64,000 nt of DNA from Staphylococcus equorum (lineage in GTDB: Bacteria; Bacillota; Bacilli; Staphylococcales; Staphylococcaceae), in assembly GCF_029024965.1 (NCBI RefSeq), contig NZ_CP118982.1, positions 744,001 to 808,000 on the forward strand. The letters are read 5' to 3'. The position numbers and the translations under genes are program-made. The notes beneath the pieces were generated by a model, which was not told where the DNA came from, did not search any database, and saw only the letters and a list, made by a program, of their open reading frames with translations. Shown here in pieces: positions 47,558 to 60,480 of this stretch (its first letter is position 1; every line of letters begins with the position of its first letter).

Positions 47558-48094
47558 ATGAGTCGTGTTGGTAAAAAAATTATTGACATCCCTAGTGACG
47601 TAACAGTAACTATTGAAGGCAATACAGTAACTGTTAAAGGTCCTAAAGGTGAATTGTTTAAAACTATGGATGAAAGAATGACATATAAACAAGATGAAAG
47701 TACTTTAGAAGTTGTGAGACCATCTGATTCTAAAGATGATAAAACAGTACATGGTACAACTCGTACTTTAATTAATAATATGATCATCGGTGTTAAAGAA
47801 GGATACCAAAAAACATTAGAACTAGTAGGTGTAGGTTACCGTGCTCAAATGCAAGGTGAAGACTTAATCCTTAATGTTGGCTATTCACACCCAGTTGAAA
47901 TTAAAGCTGATAATGGTGTTAGTTTCGCTGTTGAAAAAAATACTAAAGTTACAGTAACTGGTATTTCTAAAGAAGCAGTTGGCGCTATCGCTTCAAACAT
48001 TCGTGCAACAAGACCACCAGAACCGTATAAAGGTAAAGGAATTCGCTATCAAGGAGAATTCGTTCGCCGTAAAGAAGGTAAAACTGGTAAATAA
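47558..48094 (+). CDS. rplF: 50S ribosomal protein L6
   Basis: A 178-residue L6 with two similar RNA-binding domains: [20 protein letters not shown] at the start and the C-terminal signature [37 protein letters not shown]. Confidence 0.98.
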   Translation: MSRVGKKIIDIPSDVTVTIEGNTVTVKGPKGELFKTMDERMTYKQDESTLEVVRPSDSKDDKTVHGTTRTLINNMIIGVKEGYQKTLELVGVGYRAQMQGEDLILNVGYSHPVEIKADNGVSFAVEKNTKVTVTGISKEAVGAIASNIRATRPPEPYKGKGIRYQGEFVRRKEGKTGK

Positions 48095-48125
48095 TAAATA
48101 ACTTTCAGAAGAAAGGAGTAATAAA

Positions 48126-48488
48126 ATGATCAGCAAAATTGATAAAAACCAAGTGCGTTTGAAAAGACATGCTCGTGTCCGTAATAAATTGTCAGGCACA
48201 GCTGAAAAACCACGTTTAAACATCTATCGTTCAAACAAGCATATTTACGCACAAGTTATCGATGATGTTAATGGCAAAACATTAGCACAAGCATCAACAC
48301 AAGAAAAAGACTTAGCAAATGAAACAGGTTCAAAAGTTGAACTTTCAGCTAAAGTCGGCGAAACTGTAGCTAAAAGAGCTAGCGATAAAGGTATTAAAAC
48401 AATTGTTTTTGACCGTGGAGGATATTTATACCATGGCCGTGTTAAAGCCTTAGCAGATGCAGCTCGTGAAAATGGATTAGAATTTTAA
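48126..48488 (+). CDS. rplR: 50S ribosomal protein L18
   Basis: A 120-residue L18, a 5S rRNA binder. [34 protein letters not shown] and [24 protein letters not shown] are diagnostic. SD GAAAGGAG. Confidence 0.98.
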   Translation: MISKIDKNQVRLKRHARVRNKLSGTAEKPRLNIYRSNKHIYAQVIDDVNGKTLAQASTQEKDLANETGSKVELSAKVGETVAKRASDKGIKTIVFDRGGYLYHGRVKALADAARENGLEF

Positions 48489-48508
48489 TTTGAAGGAGGG
48501 ACATTTAC

Positions 48509-49006
48509 ATGGCTCGTAGAGAAGAAGTGAAAGAATTTGAAGAACGCGTTGTTACAATTAACCGTGTTGCTAAAGTTGTAAAAGGTGGTCGTCGTTTCCG
48601 TTTCACTGCTTTAGTAGTGGTTGGAGATAAAAACGGTCGCGTTGGATTCGGTACTGGTAAAGCACAAGAAGTGCCAGAAGCAATCAAAAAAGCAGTAGAA
48701 GCAGCTAAGAAAGACTTAGTAGTTGTTCCACGTGTTGAAGGTACAACACCTCACATTATTAATGGTCGTTTCAGTTCAGGTAATGTTTTAATGAAACCAG
48801 CAGCACCAGGTACTGGTGTTATTGCAGGTGGCCCTGTTCGTGCGGTATTAGAATTAGCTGGTATCACTGATATCTTAAGTAAATCTTTAGGATCAAATAC
48901 ACCAATCAACATGGTTCGTGCAACAATTAATGGATTAAAAAACCTTAAAAATGCTGAAGAAGTTGCGAAATTACGCGGTAAATCAGTAGAAGAATTATAC
49001 AATTAA
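48509..49006 (+). CDS. rpsE: 30S ribosomal protein S5
   Basis: A 165-residue S5 involved in decoding accuracy and mRNA unwinding. [22 protein letters not shown] (fidelity loop region), [15 protein letters not shown] and [17 protein letters not shown] are typical. SD GAAGGAGG. Confidence 0.98.
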   Translation: MARREEVKEFEERVVTINRVAKVVKGGRRFRFTALVVVGDKNGRVGFGTGKAQEVPEAIKKAVEAAKKDLVVVPRVEGTTPHIINGRFSSGNVLMKPAAPGTGVIAGGPVRAVLELAGITDILSKSLGSNTPINMVRATINGLKNLKNAEEVAKLRGKSVEELYN

Positions 49007-49022
49007 GGAGGGAAAATAAGTT

Positions 49023-49202
49023 ATGGCTAAAGTACAAATTACCCTCACTCGTAGTGTTATAGGTCGTCCAGAAACACAACGTAAAACTGTTGAAGCTCTA
49101 GGTTTGAAAAAAACGAACTCTTCAGTAGTTGTTGAAGATAACCCTGCTATTCGTGGGCAAATCAACAAAATCAGTCACTTAGTGACAGTAGAAGAAAAAT
49201 AA
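49023..49202 (+). CDS. rpmD: 50S ribosomal protein L30
   Basis: A 59-residue L30 found by reading the gap between rpsE and rplO. It begins [20 protein letters not shown] and ends [23 protein letters not shown] with the ATG 9 nt on. Complete and in the expected operon position. Confidence 0.97.
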   Translation: MAKVQITLTRSVIGRPETQRKTVEALGLKKTNSSVVVEDNPAIRGQINKISHLVTVEEK

Positions 49203-49218
49203 TTAAGGAGGTGCCGAA

Positions 49219-49658
49219 ATGAAATTACATGAGCTAAAACCGTCAGAAGGTTCTCGTAAAGTACGTAACCGTGTTGGACGTGGTGCAGCTACTGGTAACG
49301 GTAAAACTAGTGGTCGTGGACAAAAAGGTCAAAAAGCACGTTCAGGTGGTAGTGTAAGACCAGGTTTCGAAGGTGGTCAATTACCATTATTCCGTCGTTT
49401 ACCAAAACGAGGTTTTACTAACATTAACCGTAAGGAATATGCTATTGTTAACTTAGACCAACTTAATAAATTTGAGGATGGTACTGAAGTAACTCCTGCT
49501 TTATTAGTAGAATCTGGTGTAGTTAAGAACGAAAAATCTGGTATTAAAGTACTAGGTAAAGGTTCACTAGACAAAAAGTTAACTGTGAAAGCTAACAAAT
49601 TCTCTGCGTCTGCAGTAGATGCTATTGATGCAAAAGGCGGAGCACACGAGGTGATTTA

Positions 49659-49659
<1 letters not shown>
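49219..49659 (+). CDS. rplO: 50S ribosomal protein L15
   Basis: A 146-residue L15 with the glycine/basic-rich N-terminal arm ([22 protein letters not shown], partial) and [18 protein letters not shown] near residue 52. SD AAGGAGGTG. Its stop overlaps the secY start (TAATG). Confidence 0.98.
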
Positions 49660-51619
<1,960 letters not shown>

Positions 51620-51657
51620 TATCAACTTGTACGGTCTATGGAATGTCGAAAGTATAA

Positions 51658-51685
51658 TTGAATAAGAGTGACAATGCGATATAGT
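51658..51685 (+). promoter_or_regulatory. Possible internal promoter upstream of infA
   Basis: TTGAAT (51658-51663) and TATAGT (51680-51685) with a 16-bp spacer lie in the 172-bp adk-infA gap, the largest gap inside the ribosomal cluster. It may boost the infA-rplQ part. Confidence 0.4.
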
Positions 51686-51791
51686 AATTCATTTTAATTT
51701 TGTTAAACTTATTAACAACACTTATAGACTCGTATGGTTAGAGTTGATTGTTGACGATAACCAACTATTGCAAAAAGGGGGAAGTTAATAA

Positions 51792-52010
51792 ATGGCTAAA
51801 CAAGATGTTATTGAATTAGAAGGTACTGTGTTAGATACTTTACCAAATGCAATGTTTAAAGTAGAATTAGAAAATGGTCATGAGATTTTAGCTCACGTAA
51901 GTGGTAAAATCAGAATGAATTATATTCGTATTCTGCCTGGCGACAAAGTAACTGTAGAAATGTCTCCGTACGATTTAACGCGCGGAAGAATTACGTATCG
52001 TTATAAATAA
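51792..52010 (+). CDS. infA: Translation initiation factor IF-1
   Basis: A 72-residue S1-fold protein that occupies the ribosomal A site during initiation: [20 protein letters not shown], then [19 protein letters not shown] and [12 protein letters not shown] at the end. SD AAAAGGGGG. Confidence 0.98.
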
Positions 52011-52029
52011 TCGTCACTCCATAATATAG

Positions 52030-52155
<126 letters not shown>

Positions 52156-52176
52156 TAAAGAGAGGTGTAAATAATT

Positions 52177-52542
52177 ATGGCACGTATTGCAGGAGTAGAT
52201 ATTCCACGTGAAAAACGTATTGTTATTTCATTAACTTATGTATATGGTATCGGTACTACTACAGCTAATAAAATTGCTGAAGAAGCTAACGTTTCACCAG
52301 ACACACGCGTTAACGAATTAACTGATGATGAATTAGGTCGTATCCGTGAAGTAGTAGATAGCTATAAAGTAGAAGGTGACTTACGTCGTGAGCAAAACTT
52401 AAACATTAAACGTTTAATGGAAATCTCATCATACCGTGGTATCCGTCACCGTCGTGGCTTACCAGTACGCGGACAAAAGACTAAGAACAATGCTCGTACT
52501 CGTAAAGGCCCAGTTAAAACTGTAGCTAACAAGAAAAAATAA
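52177..52542 (+). CDS. rpsM: 30S ribosomal protein S13
   Basis: A 121-residue S13 that bridges to the 50S and touches P-site t[44 protein letters not shown] and the basic [12 protein letters not shown] tail are diagnostic. SD AGAGGTG. Confidence 0.98.
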   Translation: MARIAGVDIPREKRIVISLTYVYGIGTTTANKIAEEANVSPDTRVNELTDDELGRIREVVDSYKVEGDLRREQNLNIKRLMEISSYRGIRHRRGLPVRGQKTKNNARTRKGPVKTVANKKK

Positions 52543-52565
52543 TAGGTAAAGGAGGCAAAATTTAA

Positions 52566-52955
52566 ATGGCACGTAAACAAGTATCTCGTAAACGTAGAGT
52601 GAAAAAGAATATTGAAAATGGTGTGGCTCACATCCGTTCAACATTCAATAATACAATCGTAACAATTACTGATGAATTTGGTAATGCGTTATCATGGTCA
52701 TCAGCAGGTGCACTTGGATTCAAAGGATCAAAAAAATCAACTCCATTCGCAGCTCAAATGGCATCAGAAACTGCTGCTAAATCAGCTATGGAACATGGTT
52801 TGAAATCTGTTGAAGTCACTGTAAAAGGCCCAGGTCCTGGTCGTGAATCAGCTATCCGTGCATTACAATCAGCTGGATTAGATGTAACTGCAATCCGTGA
52901 CGTTACTCCAGTTCCACATAATGGTTGTCGTCCACCAAAACGTCGTCGCGTATAA
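52566..52955 (+). CDS. rpsK: 30S ribosomal protein S11
   Basis: A 129-residue S11 in the platform near the mRNA exit. [32 protein letters not shown] and the C-terminal [18 protein letters not shown] mark it. SD AAAGGAGG. Confidence 0.98.
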   Translation: MARKQVSRKRRVKKNIENGVAHIRSTFNNTIVTITDEFGNALSWSSAGALGFKGSKKSTPFAAQMASETAAKSAMEHGLKSVEVTVKGPGPGRESAIRALQSAGLDVTAIRDVTPVPHNGCRPPKRRRV

Positions 52956-53032
52956 TTTTATTGTTATTGTCGCAGGTCACTGAGAAATTACAGTACAAAT
53001 CAAGTCGACGTAATCAAGGAGGATATTTGTAA

Positions 53033-53977
53033 ATGATTGAAATCGAAAAACCTAGAATTGAAACAATTGAAATTAGTGATGATGCTAAATTCGGTAAGTT
53101 CGTTGTTGAACCACTAGAACGTGGCTACGGTACTACACTAGGAAACTCCTTACGTCGTATCCTACTATCTTCATTACCAGGTGCTGCCGTTAAATACATT
53201 GAAATCGAAGGCGTATTACATGAATTCTCAGCTATAGATAATGTTGTTGAAGATGTTTCTGCAATTATTATGAACATCAAAAAGCTAGCATTAAAAATCT
53301 ATTCTGAAGAAGAAAAAACTTTGGAAATCGATGTTAAAGATGAAGGCGAAGTAACTGCAAGTGACATTACTCATGATAGTGATGTAGAGATACTGAATCC
53401 TGAGATTAAAATTGCAACAGTTTCTAAAGGTGGACATTTAAAAATCCGTCTAGTTGCTAATAAAGGTAGAGGCTACGCATTAGCAGAACAAAATAACACT
53501 AGTGATTTACCAATTGGTGTAATTCCAGTTGATTCATTATATTCACCTGTAGAACGTGTTAACTATACTGTAGAAAACACGCGCGTAGGTCAAAGTAGTG
53601 ATTTTGATAAATTAACGTTAGATGTTTGGACTAATGGTTCTATAACGCCACAAGAGTCTGTTTCATTAGCTGCAAAAATCTTAACTGAACATTTGAATAT
53701 CTTTGTTGGATTAACTGATGAAGCACAAAATGCTGAAATCATGATTGAAAAAGAAGAAGATCAAAAAGAAAAAGTTCTTGAAATGTCAATTGAAGAATTA
53801 GATTTATCTGTACGTTCTTACAACTGTTTAAAACGCGCAGGTATCAACTCTGTCCAAGAGTTAGCTGATAAATCAGAAGCTGACATGATGAAAGTCCGTA
53901 ATTTAGGTCGTAAATCTTTAGAAGAAGTTAAATACAAACTTGAAGATTTAGGTTTAGGATTAAGAAAAGAAGATTAA
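53033..53977 (+). CDS. rpoA: RNA polymerase alpha subunit
   Basis: A 314-residue alpha subunit. N-terminal dimerisation domain has [31 protein letters not shown] (residues ~23-53); after a linker about residues 225-245, the C-terminal domain has [45 protein letters not shown], which contacts UP elements and activators. SD AAGGAGGA. Confidence 0.98.
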   Translation: MIEIEKPRIETIEISDDAKFGKFVVEPLERGYGTTLGNSLRRILLSSLPGAAVKYIEIEGVLHEFSAIDNVVEDVSAIIMNIKKLALKIYSEEEKTLEIDVKDEGEVTASDITHDSDVEILNPEIKIATVSKGGHLKIRLVANKGRGYALAEQNNTSDLPIGVIPVDSLYSPVERVNYTVENTRVGQSSDFDKLTLDVWTNGSITPQESVSLAAKILTEHLNIFVGLTDEAQNAEIMIEKEEDQKEKVLEMSIEELDLSVRSYNCLKRAGINSVQELADKSEADMMKVRNLGRKSLEEVKYKLEDLGLGLRKED

Positions 53978-53995
53978 TATAAAGGAGGTTAACTC

Positions 53996-54364
53996 ATGGG
54001 TTACAGAAAATTAGGTCGTACTTCTGATCAACGTAAAGCTATGTTACGCGATTTAGCTACATCACTTATCGTTAGTGAACGTGTTGAAACTACAGAAGCA
54101 CGTGCAAAAGAACTACGTAGTGTTGTTGAAAAATTAATCACTTTAGGTAAAAAAGGAGATTTAGCTTCTCGTCGTCAAGCTGCTAAAACTTTACGCAATG
54201 TAGAAATCTTAAATGATGATGAATCAATTCAAACTGCACTACAAAAATTATTCGGTGAAGTTGCTGAACGTTATACAGAACGTCAAGGCGGTTACACTCG
54301 TATTCTTAAAGTAGGCCCTCGTCGCGGTGACGGAGCTGAATCAGTAATTATCGAATTAGTTTAA
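53996..54364 (+). CDS. rplQ: 50S ribosomal protein L17
   Basis: A 122-residue L17: [24 protein letters not shown] at the start and [25 protein letters not shown] at the end. It closes the ribosomal cluster, with a terminator about 85 bp downstream. SD AAAGGAGG. Confidence 0.98.
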   Translation: MGYRKLGRTSDQRKAMLRDLATSLIVSERVETTEARAKELRSVVEKLITLGKKGDLASRRQAAKTLRNVEILNDDESIQTALQKLFGEVAERYTERQGGYTRILKVGPRRGDGAESVIIELV

Positions 54365-54447
54365 TTTAAATATACGTACTACTATGTATAAAGCAAATGA
54401 GTGCAACGATAATGTTTGCCACATACAAATATTGTCTAGCTCAGAGT

Positions 54448-54513
54448 ACCCCATCAAACTTAATAAACTTTAAAGCGTGAACTCAAAAATATGATGGGGT
54501 GCGCGCTTTTTTT
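54448..54513 (+). terminator. Terminator of the ribosomal protein cluster
   Basis: ACCCCATCA (54448-54456) pairs with TGATGGGGT (54492-54500), followed by GCGCGC and seven T residues. The loop is long, about 35 nt, which is unusual for a simple terminator; GCGTG/GCGCGC may give an alternative inner pairing. Confidence 0.65.
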
Positions 54514-54519
54514 ATTTAT

Positions 54520-54556
54520 AAGGCCTCCACAATTCATACAGAATTGAGGGGGCCTT
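54520..54556. terminator. Second hairpin after the ribosomal cluster
   Basis: AAGGCCTCCACAATTC pairs with GAATTGAGGGGGCCTT around a five-base loop (one mismatch). It has no T run immediately after, so it may be a back-up terminator or mRNA stabiliser. Confidence 0.5.
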
Positions 54557-54572
54557 ATGCATTTGAAAATCA

Positions 54573-54800
54573 AGAGGTTGGGACAAAATACATGTCTCAT
54601 CCTCAATTATTATATTGGCAGTGCCTGACTGGACTGAAAATGCGATTATATTAAACTTTTAAAGAACTACTTCATTTATGAAGAGCAGTAGTTCTTATGC
54701 AAGAGCTTCAACGCTTGTATGCCATTTTCTAGTCCGCTTAGCGGGACTTGGCTCATGCGACGAAATCTTGTTAGAAAAATTAGATTTCTGTCCCACTCCC
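54573..54800 (+). repeat. Dispersed intergenic repeat, full-length copy A
   Basis: A ~228-bp element bounded by a terminal complementary pair: GAGGTTGGGACA near the left and TGTCCCACTCCC at the right. It is collinear with the minus strand of 32451-32675 and contains an inner dyad AGAACTAC...GTAGTTCT plus CGCTTAGCGGGAC. No ORF. It accounts for most of the 619-bp gap between rplQ and ecfA1; the remaining ~180 bp before ecfA1 show nothing recognisable beyond presumed promoter sequence. Confidence 0.85.
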
Positions 54801-54983
54801 ATTAGCAAGGTATGAACACTTACACTAATGCGCAAATGTCAAAAGAGTTATTTTATAAAAGTTTTAAAGTACTTATTTATAGCAGTGTTTCTTTAGACTT
54901 TACTAGTGCTTCTTTAGAAAGTTTCATGTAAAATAGGATAAGTATACAACAATGATGATTATAAATTTTGGGAGGCAATTGAT

Positions 54984-55793
54984 GTGGACACGCAAGATAA
55001 TATTATTACATTTAATCATGTTTCATTTAAATATAATAGTGATGAACGATTTGCGTTAAATGACGTATCTTTTGAAATTCCAAAAGGACAATGGACATCA
55101 ATTGTAGGACATAATGGTTCAGGTAAATCTACTATTGCTAAACTAATGATAGGCATAGAATCACCATTTGATGGTGATATTTATTTGCTTAATAGATTAG
55201 TTCAAGAAGATAATTTGAGTTATTTAAGACAGCACATTGGCATTGTGTTCCAAAATCCTGAAAATCAATTTGTAGGGTCTACAGTGGAGTATGATGTTGC
55301 ATTTGGTTTAGAAAATAATGGCGTAACATATGAAAGCATGCAGAGTATTGTGCCTGAAGCATTAGCTGACGTAGAAATGTTAGATAGAGCTAAATACGAA
55401 CCCCAGTCTCTCTCAGGAGGCCAAAAGCAACGTGTTGCAATTGCAGGAGTCCTTGCTTTGGATACAGATATCATTATATTAGACGAAGCTACTTCTATGT
55501 TAGACCCTGCTGGTAGAAATGAGTTACTTTCATTGATTCATCGTTTAAAAGACGATAAAGATGTTACGATTATTTCTATTACACATGATTTGTCAGAAGC
55601 AGTAGAGGCCGACCATGTAGTGGTGTTAAATGAAGGTACTGTACATCAATCGGGCTTACCAGAAGAAATTTTTAGTGATGGTAATGAACTCACAAAGATT
55701 GGTTTAGATCTTCCATTTTCAATGCGAATGCATCAGCAGTTATTAGGCGTTACTGATTACGTAACTTATGAAGGGTTGGTAAGAAAATTATGA
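54984..55793 (+). CDS. ecfA1: ECF transporter ATPase EcfA1
   Basis: A 269-residue ABC ATPase of the shared (group II) vitamin-uptake module: Walker [10 protein letters not shown] (residues ~42-50), Q-loop QNPENQFVG typical of EcfA, signature [13 protein letters not shown] and Walker [16 protein letters not shown] 54984 is 8 nt after GGGAGG. The ATGA junction with ecfA2 indicates stoichiometric synthesis. Confidence 0.96.
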   Translation: MDTQDNIITFNHVSFKYNSDERFALNDVSFEIPKGQWTSIVGHNGSGKSTIAKLMIGIESPFDGDIYLLNRLVQEDNLSYLRQHIGIVFQNPENQFVGSTVEYDVAFGLENNGVTYESMQSIVPEALADVEMLDRAKYEPQSLSGGQKQRVAIAGVLALDTDIIILDEATSMLDPAGRNELLSLIHRLKDDKDVTIISITHDLSEAVEADHVVVLNEGTVHQSGLPEEIFSDGNELTKIGLDLPFSMRMHQQLLGVTDYVTYEGLVRKL

Positions 55794-56653
55794 CGGTTCA
55801 TTTTAACCAAGTTAGTTATGTATATCAAAATGGCACACCCTTTGAGTATCTTGCGTTGGAAGACATTGTCACGTCATTTGAACAAGGAAAATACTATGCT
55901 GTAATAGGACAAACTGGTTCTGGCAAATCAACATTGATTCAACATTTCAATGGCCTTTTAAAGCCAACTAGTGGTGCGTTAGAAGTAGATGATATAACAA
56001 TCACCCATAAGACTAAAGATAAGTTTTTAAAGCAAGTACGTAAACGCCTAGGTGTTGTATTTCAATTTCCGGAGTCACAGCTATTCGAAGATTCTGTTGA
56101 AAGAGAGATTCTTTTTGGTCCTCAAAACTTTAACATGCCACTTAACGAAGTAAAAGAACGTGCGTTTCGTTTACTATTAGAATTTGGTTTTAACAGGGAT
56201 ATATTGCAGCAGTCTCCTTTTCAAATGTCAGGTGGGCAAATGAGAAAAATCGCAATTACATCAATACTGGCAATGGATCCAGACATTGTTATTTTAGATG
56301 AACCTACTGCAGGCCTTGATCCAAAGAGTAGAAAACAAATCATGGAATTAATAAAAAGACTTCAAGTAGAACAACAAAAAACAATCATCCTTGTAACGCA
56401 TGAAATGAATGACGTAGCAAAATATGTAGATGAAGTTAAAATTATGAGCAATGGCAAACTTATTGATTCATGTACACCACGTAAATTATTTAGTGATACG
56501 AACTATGTGAATCAAATGCACTTAGATGTACCAAATATTGTGAAACTGCAAAGGGATATTGAAGATAAACATCAATATTATTTTAATAAAATCGCATTAA
56601 CTGAAGCAGAATTTATTGAAATGTATAAGGAGTGGCAACAACATGAGAGATAA
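55790..56653 (+). CDS. ecfA2: ECF transporter ATPase EcfA2
   Basis: A 287-residue ABC ATPase pairing with EcfA1: Walker [11 protein letters not shown]-loop QFPESQLFE, signature [13 protein letters not shown] and Walker [13 protein letters not shown]. The extended C-terminal region after residue ~220 is usual for EcfA2. It overlaps ecfA1 by ATGA and ecfT by 11 bases. Confidence 0.96.
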   Translation: MTVHFNQVSYVYQNGTPFEYLALEDIVTSFEQGKYYAVIGQTGSGKSTLIQHFNGLLKPTSGALEVDDITITHKTKDKFLKQVRKRLGVVFQFPESQLFEDSVEREILFGPQNFNMPLNEVKERAFRLLLEFGFNRDILQQSPFQMSGGQMRKIAITSILAMDPDIVILDEPTAGLDPKSRKQIMELIKRLQVEQQKTIILVTHEMNDVAKYVDEVKIMSNGKLIDSCTPRKLFSDTNYVNQMHLDVPNIVKLQRDIEDKHQYYFNKIALTEAEFIEMYKEWQQHER

Positions 56654-57449
56654 GTTTATCATAGGCCGCTATCTGCCGTTAGATACAATAATCCATCGTT
56701 TGGACCCACGTTCAAAATTGATATTTGCCTTTTTCTTTATTGTATTAATCTTTTTTGCACATTCGTTTGCTACTTATTTTTGGTTGTTTCTATTAATATT
56801 AACTTTCATGAAGTTAGCCCATATTAAATTATGGTTTTTAGTAAAAGGATTAACGCCAATATGGATATTTCTCATATTTACCTTTCTAATGCATTTGTTT
56901 CTAACCAAGGGCGGCACAAGAATATTTGAGATGTCATTTATCTCTATCGATACACAGGGGATTTTAGAAGGTATTTATATTGTATTGAGACTCATGTTCA
57001 TCATTATGATTTCAACGATATTAACGTTAACGACAAGTCCAATTGACTTAACAGATGCATTTGAAAGACTATTATCACCGCTTAAACTTGTTAAGATACC
57101 TGTGCATCTATTGAGCATGATGATGTCGATAGCGTTGCGATTTATACCAACACTGATGAACGAGTTAGATAAAATTATTTTAGCTCAAAAATCTCGTGGC
57201 TCAGAAATAAGCTCTGGAGGATTGATTAATCGAATTAAAGCATTTATACCATTATTAATACCATTGTTTATTTCAGCATTTCAAAGGGCAGAAGACTTAG
57301 CTATTGCAATGGAAGTAAGAGGTTACGATACTAAAAAACAGCGTACGAGTTATCGTAAGTTGCAATGGCGATGGACAGATGTATTAGTGCTCATATTACT
57401 AATACCAATAGCAGTGATATTGTTTGTTTTAAAATATATAGGAGTGTAA
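56643..57449 (+). CDS. ecfT: ECF transporter transmembrane subunit EcfT
   Basis: A 268-residue T component linking S subunits to the ATPases. N-terminal [20 protein letters not shown], several membrane helices, and two coupling-helix motifs with the Ala-Arg-Gly type signature: [13 protein letters not shown] and [19 protein letters not shown] 56643 lies inside ecfA2 behind AAGGAGTGG. This module can serve BioY and other S components encoded elsewhere. Confidence 0.95.
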   Translation: MRDKFIIGRYLPLDTIIHRLDPRSKLIFAFFFIVLIFFAHSFATYFWLFLLILTFMKLAHIKLWFLVKGLTPIWIFLIFTFLMHLFLTKGGTRIFEMSFISIDTQGILEGIYIVLRLMFIIMISTILTLTTSPIDLTDAFERLLSPLKLVKIPVHLLSMMMSIALRFIPTLMNELDKIILAQKSRGSEISSGGLINRIKAFIPLLIPLFISAFQRAEDLAIAMEVRGYDTKKQRTSYRKLQWRWTDVLVLILLIPIAVILFVLKYIGV

Positions 57450-57452
57450 TGC

Positions 57453-58259
57453 ATGATGCGTGTTTTAGTAAATATTTCATACCAAGGAAGTCAGTTTCTT
57501 GGTTTTCAAATACAACAAAATGGTAGAACAGTACAACAACAGTTTGAAAAAATACTTAAAAGAATGCACAAACGTCATGTGCGAATTCACCCAAGTAGTA
57601 GAACCGATAAAGGCGTACACGCGTTAGAACAATATTTTCATTTTGATACAGAATTGAACATTGCTCCGCCACAATGGAAGTACGTAATGAATCGTGCTTT
57701 GCCTGATGATGTTTATGTGAATGATGTAATGATTGTCGATGATGACTTTCATTGTAGATATGATTGTGTCGGAAAGTCTTACCGTTATAAAATTTATCAA
57801 TCAGAGCACAAGGATCCTTTCCAATGCGGTTTGAAAACATATATTACTGATTCATTAGATACTGAAAAAATGAATAGGGCAGCCCAATTATTCGTAGGAA
57901 CGCATGATTTTACTGGTTTTTGTTCACAAAAAACAGAAGTAGAGAGTAAAGTGCGCACGATATATGAAAGTCGTATTAAAATTACAGAAAATGGTCTGGA
58001 TTATATTGTCACAGGCTCAGGATTCCTATATAATATGGTACGTGTGCTTATGGCGTTTCTATTAGAAGTTGGCAAAGGAAAGCGTAATCCTGAAGAGGTA
58101 CCTGAGTTATTAATGATGAAAGATCGTAATCAGGTTCCGTATACTGCACCATCTGAAGGATTATATTTAGAGCGGATTTATTTGACATCTTCAGCGTTAA
58201 TCAATGACTTTGGTAGTGATATAAATATACATCAAAAAAAATCAACACAAAATGATTAA
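57453..58259 (+). CDS. truA: tRNA pseudouridine(38-40) synthase TruA
   Basis: A 268-residue pseudouridine synthase modifying the anticodon arm. The catalytic Asp is in [18 protein letters not shown] (residues ~48-65); also [19 protein letters not shown] and [13 protein letters not shown]. Two ATGs (57453, 57456) fit the SD GGAGTG. It follows ecfT by 3 bp, so it is part of that operon. Confidence 0.96.
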   Translation: MMRVLVNISYQGSQFLGFQIQQNGRTVQQQFEKILKRMHKRHVRIHPSSRTDKGVHALEQYFHFDTELNIAPPQWKYVMNRALPDDVYVNDVMIVDDDFHCRYDCVGKSYRYKIYQSEHKDPFQCGLKTYITDSLDTEKMNRAAQLFVGTHDFTGFCSQKTEVESKVRTIYESRIKITENGLDYIVTGSGFLYNMVRVLMAFLLEVGKGKRNPEEVPELLMMKDRNQVPYTAPSEGLYLERIYLTSSALINDFGSDINIHQKKSTQND

Positions 58260-58265
58260 ATAAGA

Positions 58266-58294
58266 TTGACAAAACGGCTTAAAAATTATACGAT
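58266..58294 (+). promoter_or_regulatory. rplM-rpsI promoter
   Basis: TTGACA (58266-58271) and TACGAT (58289-58294) are separated by 17 bp just after the truA stop, giving rplM its own promoter. Confidence 0.65.
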
Positions 58295-58300
58295 TACTAA

Positions 58301-58440
58301 CGGTATTGTTTTATATCACCCACGATAAGCCCCGGAATCTTATTGTGTAACAAGATATAGAAGCACGTAGAACAAGAACAAAAAATTAACAAAATAAATG
58401 ACATCTAAACTTAAAAGTAATAACTATTAAACAAGAAACA
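58301..58440 (+). ncRNA. Probable L13 leader RNA upstream of rplM
   Basis: About 160 nt of untranslated leader lie between the promoter and the rplM SD. It includes AATAAGATT/AATCTTATT-type pairing around GATAAGCCCCGGAATCTTAT. A structured L13 leader is known from other Firmicutes; position and size fit, while fine structure was not tested. Confidence 0.5.
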
Positions 58441-58466
58441 TTTATTTATTCTAGGAGGACAATTAT

Positions 58467-58904
58467 ATGCGTCAAACATTTATGGCTAATGAATCAAACA
58501 TTGAGCGCAAATGGTATGTTATTGATGCTGAAGATAAAACACTTGGTCGTTTATCATCAGAGGTAGCAACTATTTTACGCGGTAAAAATAAAGCAACTTA
58601 TACACCACACGTTGATACAGGTGATTATGTGATTATCATCAACGCTTCAAAAATACATTTTACAGGTAACAAAGAACAAGATAAAATGTATTATCGTCAC
58701 TCAAACCACCCAGGCGGAATTAAATCAATTTCTGCTGGTGAGTTAAAAGCTAAGAACCCAGAACGTTTACTTGAAAATTCAATTAAAGGTATGCTTCCAA
58801 GCACGCGTTTAGGCGAAAAACAAGGTAAAAAATTATTTGTATATGGTGGCGCTGAACATCCACACGCTGCACAACAACCAGAAAACTACGAGTTACGTGG
58901 TTAA
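58467..58904 (+). CDS. rplM: 50S ribosomal protein L13
   Basis: A 145-residue L13, an early assembly protein: [41 protein letters not shown], and [20 protein letters not shown] with HPHAAQQPE at the end. SD AGGAGG. Standard pairing with rpsI 19 bp downstream. Confidence 0.98.
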   Translation: MRQTFMANESNIERKWYVIDAEDKTLGRLSSEVATILRGKNKATYTPHVDTGDYVIIINASKIHFTGNKEQDKMYYRHSNHPGGIKSISAGELKAKNPERLLENSIKGMLPSTRLGEKQGKKLFVYGGAEHPHAAQQPENYELRG

Positions 58905-58923
58905 TTAAAAGGAGGAAATTACA

Positions 58924-59316
58924 TTGGCACAAGTTGAATATAAAGGCACAGGCCGTCGTAAAAACTCAGTAGCACGTGTACGTTTAGTACCAGGTGAAGG
59001 TAATATTACTGTTAACGGCAGCGATGTACGTAGCTACTTACCATTTGAATCATTAATTTTAGATATAAACCAACCGTTTGATGTTACAGAAACTAAAGGT
59101 AACTATGATGTTTTAGTTAACGTTCACGGCGGTGGATTTACTGGACAAGCTCAAGCAATCCGTCACGGTATTGCTCGTGCATTATTAGAAGCAGATCCTG
59201 AATACAGAGGTTCTTTAAAACGCGCTGGATTACTTACTCGTGATCCTCGTATGAAAGAACGTAAAAAACCAGGTCTTAAAAAAGCTCGTCGTTCACCACA
59301 GTTCTCAAAACGTTAA
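58924..59316 (+). CDS. rpsI: 30S ribosomal protein S9
   Basis: A 130-residue S9 whose C-terminal arm contacts P-site t[22 protein letters not shown] at the start, [19 protein letters not shown] mid-protein and [17 protein letters not shown] at the end. The start is TTG 58924 behind AAAGGAGG. Confidence 0.97.
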   Translation: MAQVEYKGTGRRKNSVARVRLVPGEGNITVNGSDVRSYLPFESLILDINQPFDVTETKGNYDVLVNVHGGGFTGQAQAIRHGIARALLEADPEYRGSLKRAGLLTRDPRMKERKKPGLKKARRSPQFSKR

Positions 59317-59397
59317 TATTACTACTGCAACTTTTGCGAAGTTATTCGCTTCCAGATACAGTACGCAAATTAGTGTAGACAGTTTGTGTTCGATATT

Positions 59398-59437
59398 AAA
59401 AAGCACTTTCCAATTATATTGGAAAGTGCTTTTTTTG
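59398..59437 (+). terminator. Terminator after rpsI
   Basis: AAAAAGCACTTTCCAA/TTGGAAAGTGCTTTTTT is a strong stem with a very short loop and T run. Confidence 0.92.
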
Positions 59438-59529
59438 TATTACAAAATAAAAATTTATTTTAAAATGTTAAGTATGATAAGATGTTGGGTAATTAAGGAA
59501 AATAACTCTATAATATAAGGCGTGATTAC

Positions 59530-60408
59530 ATGGAAGATAAAAAGAACTCTCATAATTTCTACACAGTACTACTTATCATTTTGCTCGTTGCCTTATTAAG
59601 TGTAGTTATTTTAGTAATTAAATATTATGGAAATAACGAATATCCTGTCAGAAGTGATTCCGAGGAAGCAATACCTACATTTTATCTTCATGGATATAAA
59701 GGCTCAGCTGACTCAGGGAATTTTCTAGTAAATTCAGCTATTAAGTCAGGTGCATCAAAAGAGGTTATTCAAGCATATGTTTCATCTGATGGAAAGGTGA
59801 CATTCGATGGAAATTTAACAAGTAAATCTAAATATCCAATTATTAAAATTAAGTTAGAAGATAATAATAATGAAAATGTAGAAAAAAATGCAAAATGGAT
59901 AAGAAATGCCATCATTGCCACGAACTATCAATATAACTTTGAAAAATTTAATTTTGTCGCACATTCTATGAGTAATAAATCATTTAGTTACTATATGTTA
60001 AATTATGGAGACGATGAACAACTACCTACTTTAAATAAAGTAGTAAATTTGGCCGGGAACTTTAATGGTGAGGTAGATGTAGATGGCAAAAAATTAAATA
60101 TTGAATTAGATAAAAAAGGCAAACCTAATAAAATGATGGATGATTATAAAGAATTACGAGCTATGAAACATAAATTTCCTGATGACGTCAATGTGCTAAA
60201 TATATATGGAGACATTGAAGATGGTACAGACTCAGACGGTAGGGTGACTAATGTATCTTCAAGATCATTAAAATATTTATTAGGTAACAACGTAAAATCA
60301 TATGATGAATTTAAAGTGCATGGGCCTAATGCAGAGCATGGAAAACTAGCAAATAATAAAAAAGTGCAAGATAAAATAAATGAATACTTATGGGATAAAG
60401 ATCTGTAA
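59530..60408 (+). CDS. DUF915-type alpha/beta hydrolase, membrane-anchored
   Basis: A 292-residue protein with one N-terminal hydrophobic segment (residues ~11-28, LLIILLVALLSVVILVI), predicted to anchor it with the enzyme outside. The hydrolase fold has oxyanion-hole FYLHGYKGS, nucleophile Ser in FVAHSMSNKSF (first Gly of GxSxG replaced by Ala, the last by Asn), an Asp-rich acid loop YGDIEDGTDSDGRV and the terminal His in NAEHGKLANN. DUF915 proteins are putative lipases or esterases of unknown substrate. It stands alone between two terminators. Confidence 0.85.
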   Translation: MEDKKNSHNFYTVLLIILLVALLSVVILVIKYYGNNEYPVRSDSEEAIPTFYLHGYKGSADSGNFLVNSAIKSGASKEVIQAYVSSDGKVTFDGNLTSKSKYPIIKIKLEDNNNENVEKNAKWIRNAIIATNYQYNFEKFNFVAHSMSNKSFSYYMLNYGDDEQLPTLNKVVNLAGNFNGEVDVDGKKLNIELDKKGKPNKMMDDYKELRAMKHKFPDDVNVLNIYGDIEDGTDSDGRVTNVSSRSLKYLLGNNVKSYDEFKVHGPNAEHGKLANNKKVQDKINEYLWDKDL

Positions 60409-60423
60409 ATTAAAATATCATGC

Positions 60424-60474
60424 AAAAAGCAATATATCAGCCGATAGTTAAATGTGGGCGATATATTGCTTTTA
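60424..60474. terminator. Terminator between the DUF915 and LLM genes
   Basis: AAAAAGCAATATATC pairs with GATATATTGCTTTT around a ~21-nt loop. A and T runs on the two sides allow use in both directions between convergent genes. Confidence 0.8.
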
Positions 60475-60480
60475 TTATTA

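Noticed and set aside
54365..54983. 619-bp gap checked for tRNA, rRNA or a hidden ORF
   Set aside because: No cloverleaf, rRNA-like stretch or ORF with SD was seen; terminators and repeat copy A account for most of it.
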